Positions 45,148 through 55,077 of a stretch of DNA of 64,000 bases are shown piece by piece. The stretch comes from Bradyrhizobium sp. AZCC 1610. GTDB taxonomy: Bacteria; Pseudomonadota; Alphaproteobacteria; Rhizobiales; Xanthobacteraceae. The notes under the pieces are model-generated. The model saw only the letters and a program-made list of their open reading frames with translations, had not been told where the DNA came from and searched no databases. Both the position numbers and the translations under genes were made by a program. Where the stretch lies: contig NZ_JAZHRR010000001.1 in assembly GCF_036924515.1 (NCBI RefSeq), forward strand, positions 963,001-1,027,000, in the 5' to 3' direction. Each line of letters begins with the position of its first letter. The stretch's first letter is position 1.

Positions 45148-45377
45148 GTTTTTCCTTCCCCCTGCAGTGTTTTTTATCTTGTTGGAGACGCCGTGATGCC
45201 GGTTCTTCTCTTTGCTTTTTTCTTGGCTTTTCCTGCGTCGAAAATAAGTCATCACCATTTCAATCAGAAGATGTAAACAAAAATAATCGAACTGTTGCCC
45301 GGTCATTTGCATTCTAAATGAAGGCATTGTGACGCCGGTTTGTTCTGGCGGGCAGGCGGTCTTGAGCAGGGCCGATC

Positions 45378-45459
45378 GTAGCCCGCATGAGCGGAGCGAC
45401 ATGCGGGTAGTTGTTTGCCCCGAGACGATCCCGGGTATCGCTCCGCTCACCCGGGCTGC
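45378..45459. repeat. Diverged GTAGCCCG palindromic repeat
   Basis: GTAGCCCGCATGAGCGGAGCG at the left and CGCTCCGCTCACCCGGGCTG at the right are partly paired and related to the 62-149 repeat. It begins the repeat cluster that runs to 47.6 kb. A fragment of the CCTGCGTTCGCAGG repeat seen at 54703-54846 follows at about 45490-45505. Confidence 0.7.
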
Positions 45460-45597
45460 GCCTGCTGCCGCTACGCCTTCTACGTCGTCCCTGCGTTCGC
45501 AGGGAGGACGTAGAGATTTCGGATTCAATTTCAAAGAGGTGACACACATTCGCGATCTCGCGGCGCATTTGTGCCCGAGGTTTGCTAGATAACGTCC

Positions 45598-46110
45598 CAC
45601 CCTCAAAAGAAGAGGGCGCAGGGAAGACCGGGTGCACGCTGCACCCGCGGTCTCGTGTGCAATTGCGCATAGAAGACGCGCACACGAGCATACAGGTACA
45701 GGCGGAGCATCCCGGCCTTCCCTGCGCAATGGCTTTACGGCTTACTTCGTGCTCTCCCCGGAGAACGGCTCTTTTGCCTCCGTCGCCCGTGAGAAACTTT
45801 CGCCTCTCCCGGACTTAGCGCCAGCACCGCGACGCCCGAACCACACGACTTCGCCGTACGCGTCCGGCGCGCACGTCTGTCGCGCCCTCAGCGTCCACCG
45901 CATCCCACCGCGCGTTCGTGACGTTCGCGAGCGCCCCTCTCATCGGGTGAGACGGGCGGAGTTATGCGGGTGATTTGCCCTGAATGTTAAGCGGAATATT
46001 TTTGTGCGAAGGGCTTGACGCGATTTCTGAAAATCAGAAGTGATTTGCCCGTCGTGTTGATTTGTCGCGGTTGCGCATCGCGATTGCGCTTGCGCGCAAA
46101 GCAAATCACT
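45598..46110. repeat. Long multi-copy-type repeat (about 500 bp)
   Basis: Read on the plus strand, the segment encodes a peptide beginning GAGKTGCTLHPRSRVQ, a fragment widely annotated as a hypothetical protein in Bradyrhizobium genomes but found in very many copies. The reading is interrupted and out of frame further on (RIPPRVRDVRERPSH, then EIFLCEGL-like pieces), and the final part carries GTGATTTGCCC and AAGCAAATCACTTC-like ends. I treat it as a repeat and not a gene. Confidence 0.7.
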
Positions 46111-46125
46111 TCGCAGTCAGTAGCT

Positions 46126-46268
46126 GCCGTAGGTGAGCAAAGCGACTTGTCTCGCCGTAGCTCAACGAGCGAAGGCGGAAGCGTGCCCACCATCTTGCAG
46201 TGTGTTTGGCGATGGATGGTGGGCACGTCGCGTTCGCTCCTTTACCCACCCTGCAGCACCTACGAAGC
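46126..46268. repeat. GTGCCCACCATC palindromic repeat
   Basis: CGTGCCCACCATC (46182-46194) is a perfect 13-base inverted match to GATGGTGGGCACG (46215-46227). Preceding GTAGGTGAGCAAAGCG belongs to the same repeat. A related copy is at 60138-60250. Confidence 0.75.
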
Positions 46269-46360
46269 TGGACCTTGCCGGCATCGAACGCCGCCACCAT
46301 TGCCTCTCGCGCGCGCCCGATTAGGATGCCGCAAACATCGCGCGATGAGAGGTGTTCACG

Positions 46361-46570
46361 ATGGCCACCAACAAGGACAAGATCGACGACGCGGCGCTGG
46401 CTCTGCATGACGATAACCGGGCATGGAAAGGTATGGATTGGGGCGTTCTCGGCCGCCTGCACGAAAAAGGGATGATCCACGATCCCGTCGGTAAGGTGAA
46501 GTCGGTGGTTTTCACTAACGAGGGTCTGGAGCGGGCAAAGAGACTGTTCAAGGAAATGTTCGAGGAGTAG
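46361..46570 (+). CDS. DUF6429-type small protein
   Basis: A 69-residue protein with the family's features: KIDDAALALHDDNRAWKGMDW, GRLHEKGMIHDPVGKVKSVV (in parts) and EGLERAKRLFKEMF. The fold resembles a small winged helix (DPVGK turn). DUF6429 genes are scattered in mobile and repeat-rich regions, consistent with its position in this repeat cluster. ATG 46361 has GAGAGG 14 bases upstream. Confidence 0.75.
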   Translation: MATNKDKIDDAALALHDDNRAWKGMDWGVLGRLHEKGMIHDPVGKVKSVVFTNEGLERAKRLFKEMFEE

Positions 46571-46576
46571 GCGACC

Positions 46577-46690
46577 TGTAGGATGGGTAGAGCGCAGCGA
46601 AACCCATCGCCGCTCGCGCCACATCCACCGTGCTCTCGTTGCGAAGACGGCTGATGACGCTCCGCCAATCCGCCTACGTGCTGGCTTCGT
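46577..46690. repeat. GTAGGATGGGTAGAGCG repeat, first copy
   Basis: TGTAGGATGGGTAGAGCGCAGCGAAACCCATC-type sequence (46577-46608), followed by CTCGTTGCGAAGACGGCTGA and a diverged remainder. It closely resembles 47293-47440, so the two copies flank the Fis-type gene. Confidence 0.7.
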
Positions 46691-46779
46691 TGAGTTGATA
46701 GTGCCGCAGCCTTGTGGGGGCAGGCAAAGCCGATGGCTTGCGCGAACGCGCACCCGGATGACGACGAAGCTTGCTCGAC

Positions 46780-47085
46780 CTAGCTGTGCGCGGGAATGTC
46801 GATCCCATCCGTCGCATACTGCCGGATCTTGTTCCGCATCGTGCGCACCGAAAGTCCGAGCACGCGCGCGGCGTGGGTGCGATTGCCGTCGCAGCGCGCC
46901 AGTGTCTGCAGCACAAGCTCGCGCTCGATCGCCTCGACTGTGGAGCCGATCAGCATCGGCACGATCTCGTGGGGTGAAAGGGTTTGAGATTCCGGCAGCG
47001 AAATCTCGGGCGTGCAGACGCAGTCCACGCCAAGGTACAGGTCACGGTACGCGCCAAAATACTCGTCACGATACTCTTGGGGCAT
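46780..47085 (-). CDS. Stand-alone Fis-type HTH protein
   Basis: A 101-residue protein whose C-terminal half (ERELVLQTLARCDGNRTHAA, RVLGLSVRTMRNKIRQYA) is the Fis-family helix-turn-helix that normally ends sigma-54 activators such as NtrC and FlbD. No receiver or AAA+ domain is encoded. The N-terminal half (EYRDEYFGAYRDLYLGVDCV) is unrecognised. ATG 47085 follows GGAGGTGTTG, a strong site. It lies between two copies of a repeat, which suggests that it was carried there with them or is a remnant of a larger regulator; function unknown. Confidence 0.75.
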   Translation of the reverse strand: MPQEYRDEYFGAYRDLYLGVDCVCTPEISLPESQTLSPHEIVPMLIGSTVEAIERELVLQTLARCDGNRTHAARVLGLSVRTMRNKIRQYATDGIDIPAHS

Positions 47086-47634
47086 CAACACCTCCCGATC
47101 GACGCTTGCTCCGAAACGCGAAGCAGAAACATCAGGAATCACGGCCCCCTGCCGCAAACGAGGTTGGCTGCGAATGGTTAACGGAAGATTAATGAGGCGG
47201 TATTATTACGGTATGCGGCTTTGCTTCGGCAGGTCCGCCAATCCGGCCCGCACATGCGCAATGACCTCTCCGCGTCGTCGCTGCGCCCGCAGCGGCGTAG
47301 GATCGGTAGAGCGAAGCGAAACCCATCGCTGTTCGCGCCAGATCCGCCGCGCTCTCGTTGCGAAGATGGCGGATTACGCTTCCGCCTTCGCTCTGCGAGC
47401 TACGGCGGACAGGTCGCTAATCCGCCCTGCGTGCAGGTTATCGACGACTGGCTCGTCACCATTTCAACCATTCGTAGCCCGCACTCTAGGCCTTTTGGCG
47501 TTTGGGCATAAGCAGTTACCTTTGGCGGTTGAGTAATCTCCTTCAATAGCTGTGAGAATATGGAAAGGCGACTTTGCCGGACCTTCATCAGCGGCTACAC
47601 TCAAAGTTGCAGCTATTTGATAGGGTTGTAGCAC
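47086..47634. other. Intergenic region with a second repeat copy
   Basis: Around 550 bases before the TIR gene. Bases 47293-47440 repeat the 46577 element (GTAGGATCGGTAGAGCGAAG, then CTCGTTGCGAAGATGGCGGA). 47500-47600 is AT-richer and probably holds the TIR promoter. No gene is supported. Confidence 0.6.
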
Positions 47635-48507
47635 ATGCGCTTATTTATAAGTTGGTCGGGCGATCTAAGCCGCCGAATTGCAGAACGGTTGTTCGAGTGG
47701 TTGCCCATGGTGCTGCAAGGCGTTGAGCCTTACATGTCATCAGAGTCTATCGAGAAAGGCGCGAGATGGTCGAGCCATATCGGAAATGAACTTGAAGAAG
47801 CTCGCTTTGGGCTAGTGGTTCTAACCAAAGAAAATCTTAGCTCGCGCTGGCTGCACTTTGAGGCAGGTGCGATTGCAAAGTCAGTAGAAGAGTCTCGAGT
47901 GGCTCCTCTGCTGTTTGGCATTCGTCCAGCGGACGTTCTTCAGCCCTTATCGCAATTTCAGGTTACTAATTTCGCCCGAGACGATGTCTTGAAGTTGCTC
48001 AAGTCGGCGAACCTTGCTGACGAGGGCGTATTGATGCCTGAACCACGCTTGACGACTCTGTTCGAAAAACTTTGGCCTGATCTGCAAGAAAAGATCGACG
48101 CAATCTTGCGTGAGGATGGAGCAACAAAGTGCGTAGCCGCACGCAGCACGGAAGAAATTCTAGAAGAAGTTCTAGCACTCGGGCGCGAGCAAGCCATGGC
48201 GCTGGCCCATCCGGACAGGCTGCTAGGTTCGTCTGTCGATATCTTGATCAACAAGGTATTGAGTTCATATTTCGAAAGCGAATCGTCCCTCAGTGGTCGA
48301 GAGCGCAACCTCGTTCTTGCTTTAATGGGACGATGGAACGCTCTTGCTAATCGGTTGCTCGTTCATTTTGAGAGAGATGATCTCGCGCTAGAGGCGGATG
48401 GTATCCGTCGTCAGCTTTTGCAATTTCGGCGTTATTTAGATGAAGCAAATCAAGCGATCATCTCAGCCAACGCAGTGCCCTCTTTGCGAAGATCAAGCCA
48501 AAACTAA
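47635..48507 (+). CDS. TIR-domain protein, putative defence effector
   Basis: A 290-residue protein with an N-terminal TIR domain of TIR_2 type: LFISWSGDLSRRIAERLFEW opens beta-A, the BB-loop region is SSESIEKGARWSSHIGNELE (in part), LVVLTKENLSSRWLHFEAGA follows, and the Glu at residue 76 (W72-L-H-F-E76) has the spacing of the catalytic Glu of NAD-cleaving TIRs. Residues 150-290 are mostly helical and unrecognised, perhaps oligomerisation or sensing. The next gene, 83 bases on, encodes a PD-(D/E)XK-like protein. The pair looks like an anti-phage system; NADase activity is inferred from the motif. Confidence 0.8.
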   Translation: MRLFISWSGDLSRRIAERLFEWLPMVLQGVEPYMSSESIEKGARWSSHIGNELEEARFGLVVLTKENLSSRWLHFEAGAIAKSVEESRVAPLLFGIRPADVLQPLSQFQVTNFARDDVLKLLKSANLADEGVLMPEPRLTTLFEKLWPDLQEKIDAILREDGATKCVAARSTEEILEEVLALGREQAMALAHPDRLLGSSVDILINKVLSSYFESESSLSGRERNLVLALMGRWNALANRLLVHFERDDLALEADGIRRQLLQFRRYLDEANQAIISANAVPSLRRSSQN

Positions 48508-48590
48508 AGACATTGTAGTTGCCTGGTTAGCTGTCTCAGATATGGGCACGAGCGACGGTACAACGTTCGAGACTCCATCGGAGAAATTCT

Positions 48591-49859
48591 GTGATTACTA
48601 AGTTTGCTGATCTTCTCCAACAGTTCCAGGATAAGAAGCTTGGAGAAATCCAAGGTCAGGACATAACTCACAAGCTGACTATAGGCGAGATGTTCGAGGG
48701 AGTGACTGCCCAAATCACAAATCGAGCCTTGCCACCTGTGCCGGATCTAAGAGTGGAGCGCGGCTTTGTTCGTGGACCGAATGGGGAACTAAGCCGCGAA
48801 GTAGATTGCATGGTCGTGACCGGATCGGGAGCGCCTGTGCCAAATACATCGAAGTACGTCTATCGGATCGACCAGGTGATTTGCGTTCTTGAAGTCAAGA
48901 AGACGCTAAATGCCAGCGAAGTTCGCGACGCTCGAGACAAACTGGCTATCGTCGCCAAAATGGCTCGCGAGTTTCATCTAGAAAAGAAAACTCCCGTTAA
49001 ATTTGACCGCGCGGCTTTGTCGTTCTCTCTGATTACAGGCAAGCACGTAGGTAGTCTTTCGGACTTCCGGCGCTTGTCGCCTTCATTGCAGGCTATCTTT
49101 AATCTAATTGCTACTGAGACGCTTCTTCCGTTGCGGATCATTTATTCATTTGGGGGATATAAGACGGAGAGTGGGTTGCGAACGGCAGTTGTCGAAGCGT
49201 GTGAACAAGAGGGCAGGGCATCGATTGATTTGGAGGGATTTCCTGATCAAGTAATTTGCGGCTCATTTAGCGTTTTGAAGGCCGCGGGCAATCCATACTG
49301 TCTCTCAACGGACGACAATCAATGGTCGGTCGTAGTTTCGTGCAGTGAATCACCGATCAGAATTATGTTGGAGCTGATTTGGGAGAAGTTATCGACGCTT
49401 GCAAATGCTGGAGTGTTCTTCAATGACGACTTGCGGCCCGAAAAATTGAAGCCGCTGCTTATGACCGAGTGGGATACATCTGATCGAAAGCCAATTTTGA
49501 GACACATGGATTATTCGGAGAAGCAGCTAGCGCAGTACAACAAGGAGAAGGCTCCATGGGAGCCATCAAGCTTGAATGATACTGAGGCAACCGTTCTGAT
49601 GCATCTCAACCAGCTTGGCCCGACTGACTTAAACGACAGTCAATTTCTATCGTTTTGCGCGAGCGAGGGTACGAGCGGCAATTCTATTGCCAAGTCTCTC
49701 CTCCAGAAGAGGCTTGTCTCGGAGAGGGACGGGAAGATCTTCCCCATTCATGACCCGATCATTATTCACTATATGCCTACCGGAGAAGCTTATGCTTCAT
49801 TCGATCAGCGTCTTTTAGCTTCATGGCTGGAAGAGCGGCTCCGCTCATCGCAGAACTGA
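48591..49859 (+). CDS. DUF6602-type protein, PD-(D/E)XK nuclease-like
   Basis: A 422-residue protein. The N-terminal 130 residues match DUF6602-type domains, which have a PD-(D/E)XK-like core: HKLTIGEMFEGVTAQ with Glu-34, SREVDCMVV with Asp-72, and QVICVLEVKKTL with Glu-101 and Lys-103. The later part (residues 130-420) has no family I know; LRPEKLKPLLM and GNSIAKSLLQKRLVS (a possible winged-helix near 350-375) are visible. GTG 48591 has GGAG 8 bases upstream. The 83-base gap from the TIR gene and their shared low GC indicate one unit. Nuclease activity is unproven, and some DUF6602-like proteins may only bind nucleic acid. Confidence 0.75.
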   Translation: MITKFADLLQQFQDKKLGEIQGQDITHKLTIGEMFEGVTAQITNRALPPVPDLRVERGFVRGPNGELSREVDCMVVTGSGAPVPNTSKYVYRIDQVICVLEVKKTLNASEVRDARDKLAIVAKMAREFHLEKKTPVKFDRAALSFSLITGKHVGSLSDFRRLSPSLQAIFNLIATETLLPLRIIYSFGGYKTESGLRTAVVEACEQEGRASIDLEGFPDQVICGSFSVLKAAGNPYCLSTDDNQWSVVVSCSESPIRIMLELIWEKLSTLANAGVFFNDDLRPEKLKPLLMTEWDTSDRKPILRHMDYSEKQLAQYNKEKAPWEPSSLNDTEATVLMHLNQLGPTDLNDSQFLSFCASEGTSGNSIAKSLLQKRLVSERDGKIFPIHDPIIIHYMPTGEAYASFDQRLLASWLEERLRSSQN

Positions 49860-50143
49860 ATGCCTTCAATCTCGGATTTTTACCACCGAACTTTCATCAA
49901 TACGCAAGTGGCATGCGTTGCTCAGCAAGGGAAGCAACGAACTCGATCTTGACGCACATGTTTTGGACCTGGCGCCGTCTCCGCCATTTCGCTGGTCCAA
50001 GGTCAGAAGCCAAGTCAGTGCTTTTCAACTCGGCCATTTGCGCCATTTAACGGCGCCCCGCCGTATGGTAGCATTGTTGGCAACGTGCTCGTACTAAGCG
50101 ATAGGAGTTTCCACGTACTGGCCCCCAAGCTCTTGGAGGAACA
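49860..50143. other. Gap after the TIR/nuclease pair
   Basis: About 280 bases. A plus-strand frame without a start codon reads WHALLSKGSNELDLDAHVLD and continues to a TAA near 50099, including FRWSKVRSQVSAFQLGHLRHL (in part). It may be the end of a lost gene, but I cannot assign it. Confidence 0.35.
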
Positions 50144-50431
50144 ATGAAAATACCCGAGGTAATGACGCGAATTCGTGAAATTTCTGAGGAGATTCAGGGG
50201 GCTTATCCGGAGGAGGCCGCCGAACTTTTGGAACTCGCGGAGGAGCTTCGGCGGAGGTCTCCGGTAGGTCCGAGGGCTCCTGCGACAAGTACTCCGATGA
50301 CACCCGAACTTGCGGAGGAAATTCGTGAGTTTGCCAAGGATAATCCCGATATGTCCCATCAAGAGATAGGGGGAGCTTTTAACGTAAATCACGGTCGCGT
50401 TAGCGAAGCTATTCGCGGGAAGCGGACCTAG
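50144..50431 (+). CDS. Small HTH-domain protein
   Basis: A 95-residue protein. The C-terminal third reads DMSHQEIGGAFNVNHGRVSE AIRGKR, a helix-turn-helix like those of small phage or plasmid regulators; the N-terminal half is an acidic helical region (IREISEEIQGAYPEEAAELLELAEELRRR in part). The position between the TIR/nuclease pair and the methyltransferase suggests a regulator of one of these. ATG 50144 follows GGAGGAAC, a strong site. Confidence 0.72.
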   Translation: MKIPEVMTRIREISEEIQGAYPEEAAELLELAEELRRRSPVGPRAPATSTPMTPELAEEIREFAKDNPDMSHQEIGGAFNVNHGRVSEAIRGKRT

Positions 50432-50529
50432 TTGGACCTCCGTCCGCCAATACTGGCCAAGCGGCCTCCTCGTGTGCAATGTGTTGCGGAGCCAACTGGT
50501 GAGATGATTCGCTTTTCAAATTAGATCCT

Positions 50530-51210
50530 ATGCAAAATTTATCACATGCTGTCATGTCTCAACGGATCGAGGCCAAGAATAGCCCCGACGATTTCCCTAC
50601 GCCACCTTGGGCGACGCGTGCACTACTTGAGCATGTCTTGGAAGTTGGAGAGACGCTAGCCGAAATGACCTGTTGGGAGCCCGCGTGCGGCGCCGGACAT
50701 ATGTCGAAGGTGCTAGGCGAATATTTTCATACGGTCAGGGCATCTGACGCTTACGATTACCAATATGGGGAGCTTCTTGACTTTGTGACGATGTCCACCA
50801 ACGAAGAATCTTATGATTGGATAATCACCAATCCGCCCTTCCGGCTTGCTGAAGAGTTCGTTCTGCGGGCTTTAAGTGAGGCTCGCAAGGGAGTCGCCAT
50901 TTTGGCGCGCAGTGTGTTCTTGGAAAGTGTAGGTCGATACGACGCGATATTTCGTGATATTCCACCGACAAAATTTGCGCAGTTCAGCGAACGGGTTCCG
51001 ATGGTGAGAGGGCGCCTCGATAGGAAAGCCTCGACAGCAACCGGCTACGCTTGGCTAGTGTGGGAAAAGGAGAGGGGGTCGACGCAACTTCCTCGCCTGA
51101 TGTGGATTCCTCCATGTCGAAAGCGGTTAGAGCGCGCAGGGGATTACGAAAACCCCCTGCGTCCTGGTGCCCGAGGCGATGCCGTCGGGATGCTCGGTTC
51201 TTTGCTGTGA
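50530..51210 (+). CDS. Adenine-specific DNA methyltransferase, phage-type
   Basis: A 226-residue SAM-dependent methyltransferase. Motif X/I region DDFPTPPWATRALLEHVLEVG, motif I WEPACGAGHMSKVL and motif IV DWIITNPPF (NPPF catalytic loop) mark an N6-adenine enzyme of the kind found in phages and mobile islands. There is no target-recognition domain of restriction enzymes, and no cognate nuclease other than possibly the DUF6602 protein two genes away. ATG 50530 or 50554 could be used; neither has a clear site. The gene is in the low-GC island. Confidence 0.8.
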   Translation: MQNLSHAVMSQRIEAKNSPDDFPTPPWATRALLEHVLEVGETLAEMTCWEPACGAGHMSKVLGEYFHTVRASDAYDYQYGELLDFVTMSTNEESYDWIITNPPFRLAEEFVLRALSEARKGVAILARSVFLESVGRYDAIFRDIPPTKFAQFSERVPMVRGRLDRKASTATGYAWLVWEKERGSTQLPRLMWIPPCRKRLERAGDYENPLRPGARGDAVGMLGSLL

Positions 51211-51243
51211 AAACCGATTAGTCAAATTCGTGTTGGAGGCCCC

Positions 51244-53286
<2,043 letters not shown>

Positions 53287-53302
53287 ATAACAGGTGTCCT
53301 CA

Positions 53303-53911
53303 TCACGCGGCCTCCGCGCTGTGGCCCAGCCACTGCCGCACCCGCGCATCCGGGTCGGCGTGCTGGGTGACGTCGCTGACGACGGCGATGGAGTCCGCAC
53401 CCGCGGCAAAAATCTCGGCCGATTGTTCGAACTTGATGCCGCCGATCGCGACCAGCGGGATGTCGCCGATGCGCTTCTTCCACTCGGTGATCTTTGCAAT
53501 GCCCTGCGGCGCGAAGCGCATCGATTTCAGCGTGGTCGGAAAAATCGGGCCGAGCGCGATATAGTCCGGCTTCGCTGCAAGCGCGGTCGCCAGCTCCTCG
53601 TCATCATGGGTGGAGATGCCGAGCGTCAATCCTGCTTTACGGATTTCACCGAGGTCGGCATCGGCAAGGTCTTCCTGGCCGAGATGCAGGTGCTTTGCGC
53701 CGGCGACGATCGCCGCGCGCCAGTAATCGTTGACCACGAGTTTTGCCGGCGTGCCCTTGATGGCCTCCAGCGCGTCGGTCACGATCTGCAGCGCCTCTGA
53801 CTCATTGAGGTCCTTGGCGCGCAACTGGATGGTGCCGGCGCCGAGCAGCGCCAGCCGCGTCACCCAGGCGACGTTGTGAACGACGGGATAAAATTTATCA
53901 GGATACGGCAT
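53303..53911 (-). CDS. thiE: Thiamine phosphate synthase
   Basis: A 202-residue TIM-barrel enzyme joining HMP-PP and thiazole phosphate to thiamin phosphate. The QLRAKDL motif near residue 30, [25 protein letters not shown] (in parts), [10 protein letters not shown] and [14 protein letters not shown] hold the substrate-binding residues. [13 protein letters not shown] follows. The start overlaps the end of thiG by 14 bases, so translation is coupled. The ThiE rather than TenI label is based on position next to thiG and on overall length. Confidence 0.92.
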   Translation of the reverse strand: MPYPDKFYPVVHNVAWVTRLALLGAGTIQLRAKDLNESEALQIVTDALEAIKGTPAKLVVNDYWRAAIVAGAKHLHLGQEDLADADLGEIRKAGLTLGISTHDDEELATALAAKPDYIALGPIFPTTLKSMRFAPQGIAKITEWKKRIGDIPLVAIGGIKFEQSAEIFAAGADSIAVVSDVTQHADPDARVRQWLGHSAEAA

Positions 53912-54680
53912 GCCAGAACGGTGTCCCGATCACAGGGGTTGAAGGCGAGGCGAAGTCGCGGGCTTCCATCAACCCGGCCTCATAGGCGGTGCGGCCGGCT
54001 TCGACGCCGAGGCGGAACGCATTGGCCATCGCGACGGGGTCGGCGGCTTTTGCAATGGCCGTGTTGAGCAGCACCGCGTCGTAGCCGAGTTCGAGCGCGT
54101 GGGCCGCATGCGACGGCGCCCCTAAGCCGGCGTCGACCACCAGCGTGATGTCAGGCAGGCGCTCGCGCATCAGTTTTAGCGCGTCGCGGTTGGTGATGCC
54201 CTTGGCGCTGCCGATCGGCGCGGCCCACGGCATCACCACCTTGCACCCCGCATCGACCAGCCGCATCGCGACCGAAAGGTCTTCGGTGCAATAGGGGAAT
54301 ACTTCAAAGCCGTCCTTGATCAGGATGGCGGCGGCCTCGACCAGGCCGACCACGTCGGGCTGCAGCGTATCGTTGTCGGCGATCACCTCCAGCTTGATCC
54401 AGGGCGTGGCGAAAAGCTCGCGCGCCAGCTTTGCGGTGGTCACCGCCTCGCGCACGCTGCGGCAGCCGGCGGTGTTCGGCAGCACCGTGACGCCGAGCTC
54501 GCGGATCAGCGACCAGAACGCATCGCCGGTCTTGCCGCCGGCAGATTCGCGCCGCAGCGACACAGTGACGATGTTGGCCCCCGACGCGCGGATCGCGTCC
54601 TGCATGATCGCGGGCGAGGGGTAGAGCGCCGTGCCGATCAGCAGGCGGGAGGAGAAGGTCTTGCCGTAGAAGTTCAGCAT
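53898..54680 (-). CDS. thiG: Thiazole synthase
   Basis: A 260-residue TIM-barrel enzyme that builds the thiazole ring from deoxyxylulose phosphate, a glycine-derived imine and the ThiS thiocarboxylate. The N-terminal [20 protein letters not shown] and [10 protein letters not shown] with the Schiff-base Lys, and [19 protein letters not shown] (in part) are typical. ATG 54680 is preferred to the upstream one because the family begins at LNFYGK. The 199-base gap to thiS contains a repeat. Confidence 0.94.
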   Translation of the reverse strand: MLNFYGKTFSSRLLIGTALYPSPAIMQDAIRASGANIVTVSLRRESAGGKTGDAFWSLIRELGVTVLPNTAGCRSVREAVTTAKLARELFATPWIKLEVIADNDTLQPDVVGLVEAAAILIKDGFEVFPYCTEDLSVAMRLVDAGCKVVMPWAAPIGSAKGITNRDALKLMRERLPDITLVVDAGLGAPSHAAHALELGYDAVLLNTAIAKAADPVAMANAFRLGVEAGRTAYEAGLMEARDFASPSTPVIGTPFWHAVS

Positions 54681-54702
54681 GGTGTCGCAGCTTTCCATCT
54701 GT

Positions 54703-54846
54703 CGTCCCTGCGAACGCAGGGACCCCTAGCGTGAGCGCAATGGCGCTCATCGCGGCCGCGTGATCTCTCTTGTGGGCGCTGTGGCAGATGCCTTCCTTCA
54801 AAATGAAGGCCGGTGGCTATGGGTCCCTGCGTTCGCAGGGACGACG
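54703..54846. repeat. Repeat with CGTCCCTGCGAACGCAGGGA ends
   Basis: CGTCCCTGCGAACGCAGGGA at 54703-54722 and GTCCCTGCGTTCGCAGGGAC at 54822-54841 are themselves palindromic and frame an internal AATGAAGG/CCTTC region. It lies between thiS and thiG. Confidence 0.78.
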
Positions 54847-54879
54847 GGGGGAGAGATGGTACGCAAGCTAGCATCCCCC

Positions 54880-55077
54880 TCACCCTCCCTGCCGCGGCGT
54901 GATGATCTCGATTTCATCGCCGCTCTTCAGCACAGTCTCCGCCCAGCGGCTTTTCGGCAGCACGTCGTAATTCACTGCGATCGCGAAATGCGTGCCCTCG
55001 TATTCGAGTTCGCTAAGCAGGGCGTCGACGCGGGAAGAGGTGATCTCCCGCGCTTCGCCGTTGACGGTCACACGCAT
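54880..55077 (-). CDS. thiS: Sulfur carrier protein ThiS
   Basis: A 65-residue ubiquitin-like protein whose C-terminal Gly-Gly (ITPRQGG) is thiocarboxylated and donates sulfur to the thiazole ring. The N-terminus VTVNGEAREITSSRVDALLS and AIAVNYDVLPKSRW fit the beta-grasp fold. The start overlaps the thiO stop by 10 bases. Confidence 0.93.
   Translation of the reverse strand: MRVTVNGEAREITSSRVDALLSELEYEGTHFAIAVNYDVLPKSRWAETVLKSGDEIEIITPRQGG

Noticed and set aside
45582..45973. Plus-strand frames resembling a hypothetical protein (GAGKTGC start)
   Set aside because: The sequence belongs to a high-copy repeat; frames break and no ribosome site is present.
50015..50479. Minus-strand frame opposite the small HTH gene
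   Set aside because: No ribosome site and unconvincing composition, while the plus-strand gene has a strong site and an HTH domain.
47635..51210. Island considered as a prophage
   Set aside because: Only the methyltransferase looks phage-like; there is no integrase, structural or lysis gene and no attachment site.
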